Of a DNA stretch of 64,000 nt, positions 1 through 8,335 are shown in pieces; the first letter of the stretch is position 1, and every line of letters starts with the position of its first letter. The position numbers and the translations under genes were made by a program. The DNA lies in the NCBI RefSeq assembly GCF_003063435.1, contig NZ_NESL01000003.1, forward strand, positions 310,001 to 374,000. Reading direction: 5' to 3'. The notes beneath the pieces were generated by a model. The model had not been told where the DNA came from. It saw only the letters and a list, made by a program, of their open reading frames with translations, and ran no database searches. This stretch comes from Limnohabitans sp. 2KL-1. GTDB lineage: Bacteria; Pseudomonadota; Gammaproteobacteria; Burkholderiales; Burkholderiaceae_C.

Positions 1-902
1 ATCCAAGGCAGGTGCTGTTTGCACCAGTCCGGCCGGGCCACTTGCTGCAGATACAAATTGCGGTAATTTCGCCAGGCAGTCAGCAGCAGTGTGCTTTGCT
101 CAAGAATGGCTTTGTCTTTGAGCTGTGCCAAGACGCGGATGTGTTCATTGAGTTCGGCCTCGCGCGCGGGCAAGCGCACCTGGCGCGTGCGCAAATGGCG
201 TCCGACCGTGGCCAGAAACAAAGGCAAAAGACGCTCCACAATGAAGGGGACATATGTGGCGCGATGGTGCAAACCCGTGGGGTCCGCGCTGTTGTGCAAT
301 TGCCGCTTGATTGATGGCTGCACTCTGGGCTCTGCCACTTGCAGCGTGGACTTTACAAAAGGCAGATACAGCTGCCAAAACTTTTGTGAACCTACAAAGT
401 AATTGGCCGTCGAATACTGGTGCGAGGCTTCTGGCTGAAACAAGTGTCCAGAGTCGTAACCTGAAGCTTTGAGCACTGCCGCTGCCACACTCATCAGGCC
501 TGGATGCGAGATCTCTCCCTGCATCCAGCCATTGTCATAAAGCCCCTCACTCAGCGGCGCCACATTGGTGTAGAACAGGTCCACGCCGGGCTCTGCCGTG
601 ACGGCATCCAGCCATTGCTGGCCTGTCAGCCCGGTTTTTTGGTTAAACCGCCAAGACACAGCCCCCCAAGCCTGCAATTGTTTAACGTCGGCCCTTTGCG
701 CTAGACGCTCAAACACCCCAAATTCCAACCGCTCATCGTCCACCTGCCGGTTGTCATAGGCGATGAAACTTGGGTCCAGCTTTTGCAGCTGGTCATTTTT
801 AAAGTAGATCTGAAATACCTGGACACCTTGCGCGCCCCCCGGCTTGTGGTGCGCCTCAGGTGTGCCATGGCCCCTTTGCGGGCCAGTCTTCAAGCTAACA
901 CC
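1..902 (-). pseudogene. Polysaccharide-cluster protein fragment, 5' end lost, 3' end outside window
   Basis: The minus strand is open for about 300 codons from 902 to the left edge, but no start codon is convincing, so the frame is easily missed. Protein-like sequence begins near position 815 (VQVFQIYFKNDQ) and includes AYDNRQ, WGAVSWRFNQKTGL, LFYTNVAP, EISHPGLM and NYFVGSQKFWQLYLPFV. From memory these resemble uncharacterised proteins of O-antigen and capsule clusters that share the pattern of an IYY/IYF opening, a 'FxxKTGL' motif and a 'YFVGxxxFW' motif. No catalytic assignment is possible. The frame abuts the end of an IS5-type transposase remnant at 890, so it looks as if the IS or a rearrangement removed the N-terminus. 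Codon use is high-GC, unlike the AT-rich genes just upstream. Confidence 0.55.
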
Positions 903-1504
903 TCAGCGTTGTGCAAGGCCTTGCTGTCTGTTGGGTGAGCCACGGCTTTCGCTTGCACCGTGGAATCCACGATCACGCGAGTCAATTCCTTCTTGGCAAT
1001 CAACTTGAGGGTAACCGCCACCTCCATGGTGCGGGCCAGCAGTTCATCCACGCCTTCTTCGCCCAGAACTTTACGGAAGCGCCCCAGGTGTGTGGGGTCG
1101 CACGGCGACTGGTGTTCGAAATACTCATTGTCAGAAAAGTACTGCCAAGTGGGTGTCTCGACCCAGCGCTGGATCACGTCCTCGTAACTTCCGTTGAACG
1201 CATGCTTGAGGTAAAGCAGCGCCACCATCAGCCGGGTGGGTAGACGAGGCTGACCGGCATTGGAGACGCCGCCACAGGCAACGGCCGAGACGGGACCAAA
1301 CAAGTCCTGATCCTCGATCTTCTTGCCGGCCTTGACTTGACGGGCCCAGCGCTGGGCGAGGGAGGCTTTTATCTCTTGCCAAGGCATGCTGTTGGCCAGC
1401 ACCGCAAGCGGATGGCGCAAAGCAATCACCTGGTCTAGGTGGTTGTGGAAAAAGTCAACGGTCAAGGCGCTGCTTTCAAAAACTCCCAGAAAAACAGGCG
1501 TCAT
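890..1504 (-). pseudogene. IS5-type transposase, C-terminally truncated
   Basis: The frame encodes 204 residues resembling the N-terminal half of IS5-type DDE transposases. It has the DUF772-like N-terminal region (LFGPVSAVACGGVSNAGQP, LMVALLYLKHAF, NEYFEHQSPCDPTHLGRFR) and then IVDSTVQAKAVAHPTDSK, which carries the first catalytic Asp. It stops right afterwards at a TGA (890-892), so the remaining DDE residues are missing; full-length relatives are roughly twice as long. It starts at an ATG at 1504. No paired terminal repeats could be recognised, consistent with a decayed element. It separates the AT-rich glycan genes from the truncated gene on its left. Confidence 0.8.
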
Positions 1505-1657
1505 TGGATATCTATTTGAGAGTTCTAACCATCCAGATTCACCCTAGACCATCAGCATTCATGCGGGTTTCAGGGATTTTGCAGGAGCGACGACTTAAAT
1601 TTTTTTTGTAACAGCCAAATCTTCAGCAAACAAAAAAACATCATTCATAAAACCCTT

Positions 1658-2761
1658 TTAAATTGGAATGAATCTTTCTGGAATAACAAAAAGTACGAAA
1701 GTAGGTTTGAAATCATTAAAATCAGTTACGCTTGGAATCCCCCAACGGAAATAGACTTCATCAAAAAACTCTATCAAATAGAAGATCAAATAATAAGCAC
1801 TAGACGTACCAAATAATAATAATCGCTTTGATCCATTACCCTTCTTCAAATGAACTTTGGAACCTGTGAGGTTCTTACCTTGTTGTATTAAAAGCTCAAC
1901 AGGATCGTCACAAATGATTAAATCACGCCTGTCGCATCCCTGAAATACTTGAACAACCTCAGAAATATGTGGGGTATATTTATTACCCAAGTCACCAACG
2001 AAATTCTCATTTAATATCAAATTAAACGAGACTTCACTTGAAAAATGATCCGGATATGATTTTGATAGTCTATCCAATAATTTTACACACCCCTGAGCAG
2101 ACAGATGTGTATCCGTCTTAAGAAAGTACGATCCTGGATTAGTCGATAAATAGTCTAATAAATAATCGATGCGGTTATATCCAAGTTTCAGTAATGCATC
2201 TCGAAATAAAATAACCGGCCTATCATCAGTTATCTCTAACTTTTCATATCTTAAATCATTGCAAGCTACACACTTATCAGGAATTACCAAAAATGAATTA
2301 GGAATAGATTTACCATCAAGGAATTCAAAGTAGGATGATATAAATTTAGCTGAGGCTTCAATCTCTAAAGCAGTTTTTTTTAAGACGCCAGTTGCGTAAT
2401 CTTGTATTCTATTGCTGTCATTAGATAAAAAAATCCACCCACTAGGGTCCATTGTTTGCTTAGCAATTAAATTTACAAAAACAGAGTGCAAGCAAATACA
2501 CATATTTGTAGAATAAATCGCAAATATCTTAATATCTATTGGCGATTTAAAATCTAAGCCATCTAAAATAAGATCACAGGAAAAGCCGCAGTCTGGCTTA
2601 TACCCTGCATCTAGAAGGTCTTTGCGATATAAATTAGCAACTGCGCTCTGATTAAAATTACCATTCACTTGAACTTCAACACGGATATTTTCTGATGACT
2701 CTTCGTCAAAAATCCAGCCAGCAACTGTTGTATCACATCTATCAATATAAAATTTCATCAT
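1658..2761 (-). CDS. AlgX/AlgJ-like SGNH-fold protein with N-terminal beta-sandwich module
   Basis: This 367-residue protein has two parts. Residues about 10-70 (AGWIFDEES, VQVNG, ANLYRKDLLDAG, CGFSCDL) resemble the small beta-sandwich module found attached to bacterial glycosyltransferases. Residues about 105-367 carry the landmarks of the AlgX/AlgJ family of polysaccharide O-acetyltransferases: DPSGWIFLSND (105-115), the catalytic Asp/His motif DTHLSAQG (217-224), GDLGNKYTP (256-264) and a nucleophile-like FGTSSAYY (317-324), where the family usually has GDS. A role in O-acetylating a glycan is inferred. No signal peptide or membrane segment is evident, which is unusual for AlgX and suggests a cytoplasmic role or partner-dependent export. 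The ATG overlaps the upstream glycosyltransferase stop by 4 nt, so the two are translationally coupled. The gene is markedly AT-rich, a sign of transfer. Confidence 0.7.
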   Translation of the reverse strand: MMKFYIDRCDTTVAGWIFDEESSENIRVEVQVNGNFNQSAVANLYRKDLLDAGYKPDCGFSCDLILDGLDFKSPIDIKIFAIYSTNMCICLHSVFVNLIAKQTMDPSGWIFLSNDSNRIQDYATGVLKKTALEIEASAKFISSYFEFLDGKSIPNSFLVIPDKCVACNDLRYEKLEITDDRPVILFRDALLKLGYNRIDYLLDYLSTNPGSYFLKTDTHLSAQGCVKLLDRLSKSYPDHFSSEVSFNLILNENFVGDLGNKYTPHISEVVQVFQGCDRRDLIICDDPVELLIQQGKNLTGSKVHLKKGNGSKRLLLFGTSSAYYLIFYLIEFFDEVYFRWGIPSVTDFNDFKPTFVLFVIPERFIPI

Positions 2762-5514
2762 TTGATAAAATCATAAATCGCTTTGGCAACTAAACTGACA
2801 TCTTCATCAACAGAGAAACCTTGCCCAAGTTTGCATTTAGTTAGGCGATCGTTGACAGCACCAATTTTAAAATAAAAAGGATACAAACCTAACGAAAGAC
2901 TTTCACTCAGAGTATAACTAAATGTCTCAGGCCATATTGAGAAATGCAAACATATTGAGGGATCATATATATCAATTAATTTTAAAAGATCTTCCCTACC
3001 TGAATATTTACCAGTTATCTTTACATTTTTATTTTGAGAAAATAATTCATCATTAGATGTATACCCAAAGAACACTATAGTAACGTTAGGATAATTTCTT
3101 TCCATATAGTCAGCCAAGTCTTTATATTTATAAAGCCCCTTCACATCGCTGATAGCTCCCAAAATTGCGACAACCTTACTACTAGCATATGATTTTTCAC
3201 GCTGTTTAAATGGCCTTTCACGATGATGTGCTTTAACTTTCACATCAATGTCAGGAAATGCCTTTAAATATATTTGCCTTGTACTAATGCTAGGTGCCTC
3301 AACAACTGTAGAACCTTTAATGATTTTGTAAGAAACTTTCCGAAGGGATGCAACTGTACCTAGCTTTGGAAAAGATATGGCACTTGGCGATGGAAGATTA
3401 CTTTTTTCAACGCATAATTCGCAGGTAGTTGACTCTCGCAAGTTGCAATAACGACCTAATTGATCAACCAAATTGATTTTGGGACAAACCCAGGAAAAAT
3501 CATGCAACATGAGTGAATAAGACTTATTGAGCAATTTTAGTAACTCATAAATCTCATTCGCAGATGCATTTCCCATATGCTCTACACTAATCGAGGTTAA
3601 ATTCCTTTTCTCTAACCACTTAATTAATCCAGCGATATCACCTATTTCGAAATATCGGTCCGTGTAAAAACTGCCAGAAACTTGCCAGTATTGAAGATCC
3701 GCAAAGGTCACAACCTTTAAGTTAATATAATCTTTTCCTGACTTTTTAAGTTCAACGTATTTCGTATTCAAGTAGGTTTCTATACCACCACCAAACGAAT
3801 GCGAAATAAATAAATGTGTATCTTTAGAACTACGAATACTCAAATCGAGATTTATCTTCGCTTGATTCAGAGCCCCCTCATAAACATAACTTTGTATTTT
3901 GGAATTAAAGCCTGGATATTTTTTCTCAAGCAATTCACCAGCTCGACGCTCACCCTCAATGCGCATCTCTTGTCCGAAAGAAACAGAACCTTCGTGATAA
4001 ACGAACACACCTGTATAACAACCATGCAACACACCAAGTTCATTTGCAGATTTCAAGCACCAATCAACTTCCTCGCCATAGCCCTTACCCCATTCTTTTC
4101 CGAACCCGCCAATTTTTTCATAGATATCACCATTAATCATCATACAAAAACCATGAGAGACAGGAACAGTTACCAATTCACCAAAATTATGTATTTCAAT
4201 GTTAATATTATTTAAATCTGTAAGATCTAAATTTGAATGTGTAAATATAGTAGCATTATTACTAATGGGACTTATTGAACCGAAATTTCTGTTTTGATTT
4301 AAAATACCATACAAGCGATCAATTACATGATCAGAAACAACAGTATCTGCATTTAAAAGTAAAAAATCTTTATTTGTTTTATTACTTAATAAATTATTCA
4401 CATTTTGAACAAACCCTAAATTTTCCTTATTAAAAATTTTCAAAACTCTTTCATCTGAAATTTCAGCAATAAATCTTTCCAAACGCGCATCTGGCCCAGC
4501 ATCATATCCAATCAATATTTCTAAATTATATATAGTCTTTGAATTCAAAACTGACTCAATACATCTAACCGTTTGACTAAAGCCATCATAGACTGGGATA
4601 ATAACACTCAAATTTTTTGAATAACAAAAGGAACCTAATTGGTAATTAAACCTCCCATAGTTTTTTCTTATGAAATTCTCATAAAGATTTACTGTAAACA
4701 AACCAGAAAGTGCATTGATATAATCACGTTCAATTGCACTATCTGCCTCAATTTTATTCACTTTTCTAGAAAGTTTTTTAATAAAATTTGAAATATATCC
4801 AGGACTTGCATAGATCAACGGTTTTGTAAGGAGGGAAATATTTGAATCCTTCAAAATTAATTGGCGACTAACCAAACCACTCGAAATGCCAATATGAATT
4901 TCAAATCCAGAGTGCGGAACCAACATACCGAGGCTATCCTGAACATCACCTCTAAATATGGACGCTTGGAATTCTTTTTTCAATTTACCATTATCAAATA
5001 ACTGTGCATCAAGCGGCTTTTGATGTAATTTTGAATTAAACGCCCACCCACGAATCGATGTAATTTTTGCATCCTCAATATAACTTAGTATGTCCCATTC
5101 AATTTTAAATTCAACACTGCTATCGTTTAAACGAACAGCAAACACCTCTTCGCCCTTGGGCGAGTTAGGTACAGTTGAAAAATAAACAAATGTCCCATCT
5201 TTATCTTCGGCGATAAATGAAATGCTAGTTTTTCGATTGATATTTATAATATCTTTTGAGGTAATTCCATAGAAATAAACATGAACACCGAAATGATCTT
5301 TCTGAAAAAAAATTGGTGCCTTAGGCTTTTTCAACTTGTTCCGATTGCAGTATGTAACAAAATCTCGAACCAGCCCTTTGTACGCCTCTCCTCCAGAGCT
5401 CGATATATTCAAATATCTAAACTCAATCTCCCAAGGACTAAATATTTTATTTTCGTTAAAAAATCGGAAATCAATTTCCTTAATAATATTAGACAGCATG
5501 CATCTTGCCTTCAT
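2758..5514 (-). CDS. Double-domain glycosyltransferase (GT2 plus GT4-like)
   Basis: This protein has 918 residues. Residues 144-207 (RGWAFNSKLHQKP, ASIFRGDVQD, HSGFEIHI) resemble the beta-sandwich module seen in the next gene. Residues 302-520 form a GT-A family 2 domain: LSVIIPVYDG at 302-311, the metal-binding region LLNADTVV at 386-393, GFCMMINGDIYEKIGGF, and the acid motif EEVDWCLKS at 481-489. Residues from about 565 form a GT-B family 4-like domain: GGGIETYLN, LMLHDFSWVCPKINL with a Cys pair region CELCVE, VVAILGAISDVKG, and a C-terminal Glu motif PETFSYTLSESLSLG. The architecture matches bifunctional glycosyltransferases of O-antigen and capsule clusters. The acceptor is unknown. The coding sequence is much more AT-rich than its flanks, pointing to recent acquisition. 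Confidence 0.85.
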   Translation of the reverse strand: MKARCMLSNIIKEIDFRFFNENKIFSPWEIEFRYLNISSSGGEAYKGLVRDFVTYCNRNKLKKPKAPIFFQKDHFGVHVYFYGITSKDIININRKTSISFIAEDKDGTFVYFSTVPNSPKGEEVFAVRLNDSSVEFKIEWDILSYIEDAKITSIRGWAFNSKLHQKPLDAQLFDNGKLKKEFQASIFRGDVQDSLGMLVPHSGFEIHIGISSGLVSRQLILKDSNISLLTKPLIYASPGYISNFIKKLSRKVNKIEADSAIERDYINALSGLFTVNLYENFIRKNYGRFNYQLGSFCYSKNLSVIIPVYDGFSQTVRCIESVLNSKTIYNLEILIGYDAGPDARLERFIAEISDERVLKIFNKENLGFVQNVNNLLSNKTNKDFLLLNADTVVSDHVIDRLYGILNQNRNFGSISPISNNATIFTHSNLDLTDLNNINIEIHNFGELVTVPVSHGFCMMINGDIYEKIGGFGKEWGKGYGEEVDWCLKSANELGVLHGCYTGVFVYHEGSVSFGQEMRIEGERRAGELLEKKYPGFNSKIQSYVYEGALNQAKINLDLSIRSSKDTHLFISHSFGGGIETYLNTKYVELKKSGKDYINLKVVTFADLQYWQVSGSFYTDRYFEIGDIAGLIKWLEKRNLTSISVEHMGNASANEIYELLKLLNKSYSLMLHDFSWVCPKINLVDQLGRYCNLRESTTCELCVEKSNLPSPSAISFPKLGTVASLRKVSYKIIKGSTVVEAPSISTRQIYLKAFPDIDVKVKAHHRERPFKQREKSYASSKVVAILGAISDVKGLYKYKDLADYMERNYPNVTIVFFGYTSNDELFSQNKNVKITGKYSGREDLLKLIDIYDPSICLHFSIWPETFSYTLSESLSLGLYPFYFKIGAVNDRLTKCKLGQGFSVDEDVSLVAKAIYDFIK

Positions 5515-5651
5515 AAATATAAATTAATTTGAAAAAATATTGGTAAAATTAATTCACGAGATTAGCTAATGAACTATTTAAATTTGGATTATAACTATTA
5601 TAAAGCTTCATTAGAAACTCACCTACGCACACAACCCATACTTGAATTCGC

Positions 5652-6929
5652 CTATTTATCTAAGTGAAACATGAAATTACTTGAATTCACCACCGCCTCT
5701 CGTGGCTCGGTATCGATCAACAGCATCAGCGCCATCAGGCTCTCAGCTTGGCTGGCAGCCTGCTGGGCATAGTCGCTCTTGACTTGGTAAAGGGTTTGAA
5801 TGGCGTTGAGCACGTCAACCGCCGAGCGCACACCACCCTGGTAGCTTTTGGTGTTGGCTTCCACACTGAGTTCGGCGGCGGCAATGGCCTGCTTCTGGAT
5901 CACCAGGGTCTGGGTGCCGGTGGCCACCTGGGCGCTCAGGCGGTCGGACTCAAGTCGTACCTTGGACTCGGCCTCGCGCACCGCCTGTTGGGCGCGGGTG
6001 ACGCCGGCAACGGCGGCTTCCAGGCCATACACAGAGCCGGCCTTGAGCGGCACGCTAAAGCCCAGGCCCACGTATTGGTTGGTGCTGGTCACGTCGCCAC
6101 TCTGGCTGCGCGAATACACGCCGCTCACAGTGGGCAAAAAGCTGGCCTTGATTTTTTTGACCTCGTATTCGGCAATCTCCAGGCCATAGCGGGCGCTGCG
6201 CGCGCTCAGGCTTGCGCTGAGCGCGGTGTCAGCCGGGTTGGGCGGCACACTGGGGGCCATGCTGCCGTGCTTGGCCGGCAGGGCAAAGTCGCTGGCGGGG
6301 GGCAAGACGCCGGTGATGGCTTGGTATTGCTGCAGGGCGTTGTGCAGCTGGGTTTGCAGCGTCAGCTGCTGGGCCTGGCCCTGGTTGGCGCGCACCTCGA
6401 TGTCGCGCAGGTCGGTGATCGTGCCCTGCCCTGCGTCCAGCAGGCGGCGCGCGCGCAGGGCCTGCTGGTTCAGGGCGTCCATGCGGGCTTCATTCAGGGC
6501 CAGGTTTTCCAGCGCCAGGGTGATGGTGTTGCTGGCCTTGACCAGGCGCAGCGCCAAGTCTTGTTTGCGGGTGAGCAGACCCACCTCGGCCTGCAGCTGG
6601 CGTGGGGTGGCCTGGCGCAGCGCCATCAGGCGTTCCATGTCCAGCAGCGGCTGGCTGATGGTCAGGGTGGTGCGAGAACCGGTGTCGGTGGCCAGCCGCA
6701 GGGTGCTGAAGTTGGCTTCTGGAAAGAACACCGCACGCGCTTGCTTGACGCTGCGGCTGCCCACTTCGAATTCGGCCAGTGCGCCTTGGTAGGTGGGGTC
6801 AAAGGTCAGCGCCGATTCATAGTCGCTGACCAAGTCGCGGGCCATGGCCTGGGGTGCGGCGGCCAGGGCCGCACAGGCTACCGCAGTGGTCGCGGCGGTC
6901 CGGACCATCGATTTGATCGAATTTTTCAT
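5652..6929 (-). CDS. TolC-family outer membrane protein of type I secretion
   Basis: This is the outer-membrane channel of the adjacent type I system, 425 residues from the ATG at 6929. A TTG at 6947 would add six residues, but the ATG gives a clean signal peptide (MKNSIKSMV... AAAPQAMA, cleavage before RDLVSDYESAL). The opening DLVSDYESALTFDPTYQGALAEFEVG is typical of TolC and PrtF-type proteins, followed by long coiled-coil helices rich in Ala, Gln and Leu (for example RARRLLDAGQGTITDLRDIEVRANQ) and the second repeat YEVKKIKASFLPTVSGVYSRS. It is the last gene of the secretion operon, immediately after the HlyD-like gene. The GC-rich sequence ends here; the AT-rich glycan genes start downstream. 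Confidence 0.92.
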   Translation of the reverse strand: MKNSIKSMVRTAATTAVACAALAAAPQAMARDLVSDYESALTFDPTYQGALAEFEVGSRSVKQARAVFFPEANFSTLRLATDTGSRTTLTISQPLLDMERLMALRQATPRQLQAEVGLLTRKQDLALRLVKASNTITLALENLALNEARMDALNQQALRARRLLDAGQGTITDLRDIEVRANQGQAQQLTLQTQLHNALQQYQAITGVLPPASDFALPAKHGSMAPSVPPNPADTALSASLSARSARYGLEIAEYEVKKIKASFLPTVSGVYSRSQSGDVTSTNQYVGLGFSVPLKAGSVYGLEAAVAGVTRAQQAVREAESKVRLESDRLSAQVATGTQTLVIQKQAIAAAELSVEANTKSYQGGVRSAVDVLNAIQTLYQVKSDYAQQAASQAESLMALMLLIDTEPREAVVNSSNFMFHLDK

Positions 6930-6943
6930 ACTTAAAGAATTTA

Positions 6944-8335
6944 TCAATTCTTGAACGCTTTTGCTAGTTTATCCGACAAAGGCTTGAGCAAGTAGCTCAT
7001 GAAAGAGCGTTCGCCTGTTTTGATGACCACGTCCACCGGCATGCCTGGCTGCACCCTCAGCTGGCCCAGCAGCTGGATACCCTGGGCGGTGGTTTGTACC
7101 TGGGCCACATAAAACTCGCCTTCTTGTCCGGGGGCCGTGGCAACGCGGTCGGCGCTGACCACCTTGACTTGGCCCGGAATCACCGGGGTCATGTCTTGGT
7201 TAAAGGCCACAAAGCGCATGTCGGCCTGCATGCCCACACTGACCTTGTCGATGAGTTGGGGCGGAATCTTGGCGTCCACCGCCAGCAACTCGTCTTTGGG
7301 CACCACATCCATCAGTACCTGGGCGCTGGTGATGACGCCGCCGGTGGTGAACACCTTGAGCCCCATCACATTGCCGCTGACGGGGGCGCGCACCTCGGCC
7401 AGGTCGCGGTCAAACTTGGTGGCGTCGAGCCGGCTAAGCAGGGCGTCGCGGTTTTTCTGGATGTCTTGCAGCTGGGTGTCCACGTCCTTGCGGTAGACGG
7501 TGCGGGCCTGGCTGATCTGCAGCCGGGCGCGGGCGATTTCGGCCTGGGTGTTGGCAATGCTGGAGTCGAGCTCGCTTTTTTGGCGCTCAGCGGCGTTGGC
7601 CTGGCTCTTGGGCACAAAGCCGTCCCTGGCCAGGTCGCGGGTGCTCTTCGTCTCTTCTTCAATAGAGCGGATCTGGATTTGCCGCGATTGCAGCGATGCG
7701 TTGAGGCCGTTGAGCTGCTCGTTGAGGCTGGCGATCTGGCTGGTCAGTTCGGCACGACGCGAATTGAACAGTTGCACTTGCAGGCCTTTGGCCTCGGTCA
7801 CGCGGGGGTCGTCGGGCTTGAAGCGCTTGACCAGTTCGGTGCCCCATTTGATGCTGCCCTGCCCGTCGCGTTCGGCGCGCAGCCGGTCTTCAGAGGTCAG
7901 CAGGCTGATGTATTGCAACTCCACGCTGGTCATTTCGGCTTCGCTCTTGAGCGGGTTGACGCGCAGCAGCACGTCGCCCTGCCTGACCTCGTCGCCTTCT
8001 TTGACCAGGATTTCTTCGACCACGCCGCCCGAGGGGTGCTGCACAGACTTGCGGTTGCCAATGACCACCACATTGCCTTGCACCGAGACGCCGGCGTCGA
8101 TCGGCGCGGTGAAGGCCCACACCAAAAACAACACAAAAAACACCAGAAACATCCACGTGGCCTTGCGGCGGATGCCCGATTCTTCGACCTCGACGGGCTG
8201 CAGGTCGCGGTGTTGCAGGCGTGCCGGGTCGTAAGGGTTCCAGGCATTGATCCAGCGCGAGAAGGTTTGGTCCAGCCGGCCCAGCAGGCCGCTGGCAGCG
8301 GGGGGTGCCATGTTGGGGCGTGGGGGCTTGGTCAT
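6944..8335 (-). CDS. HlyD/PrtE-family periplasmic adaptor of type I secretion
   Basis: This 463-residue membrane fusion protein links the inner-membrane ABC exporter to the TolC channel. A single membrane segment follows a short cytoplasmic tail (ATWMFLVFFVLFLVWAF, about residues 59-75). Then comes the lipoyl-like barrel (GGVVEEILVKEGDEVRQGDVLLRVNP), a long alpha-helical hairpin (about residues 140-300) and the barrel return (VRAPVSGNVMGLKVFTTGGVI), ending with the C-terminal HlyD domain (VVIKTGERSFMSYLLKPL). This is the normal order and length for PrtE-type adaptors. The start overlaps the ABC gene stop by 4 nt, so translation is probably coupled. Confidence 0.95.
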   Translation of the reverse strand: MTKPPRPNMAPPAASGLLGRLDQTFSRWINAWNPYDPARLQHRDLQPVEVEESGIRRKATWMFLVFFVLFLVWAFTAPIDAGVSVQGNVVVIGNRKSVQHPSGGVVEEILVKEGDEVRQGDVLLRVNPLKSEAEMTSVELQYISLLTSEDRLRAERDGQGSIKWGTELVKRFKPDDPRVTEAKGLQVQLFNSRRAELTSQIASLNEQLNGLNASLQSRQIQIRSIEEETKSTRDLARDGFVPKSQANAAERQKSELDSSIANTQAEIARARLQISQARTVYRKDVDTQLQDIQKNRDALLSRLDATKFDRDLAEVRAPVSGNVMGLKVFTTGGVITSAQVLMDVVPKDELLAVDAKIPPQLIDKVSVGMQADMRFVAFNQDMTPVIPGQVKVVSADRVATAPGQEGEFYVAQVQTTAQGIQLLGQLRVQPGMPVDVVIKTGERSFMSYLLKPLSDKLAKAFKN

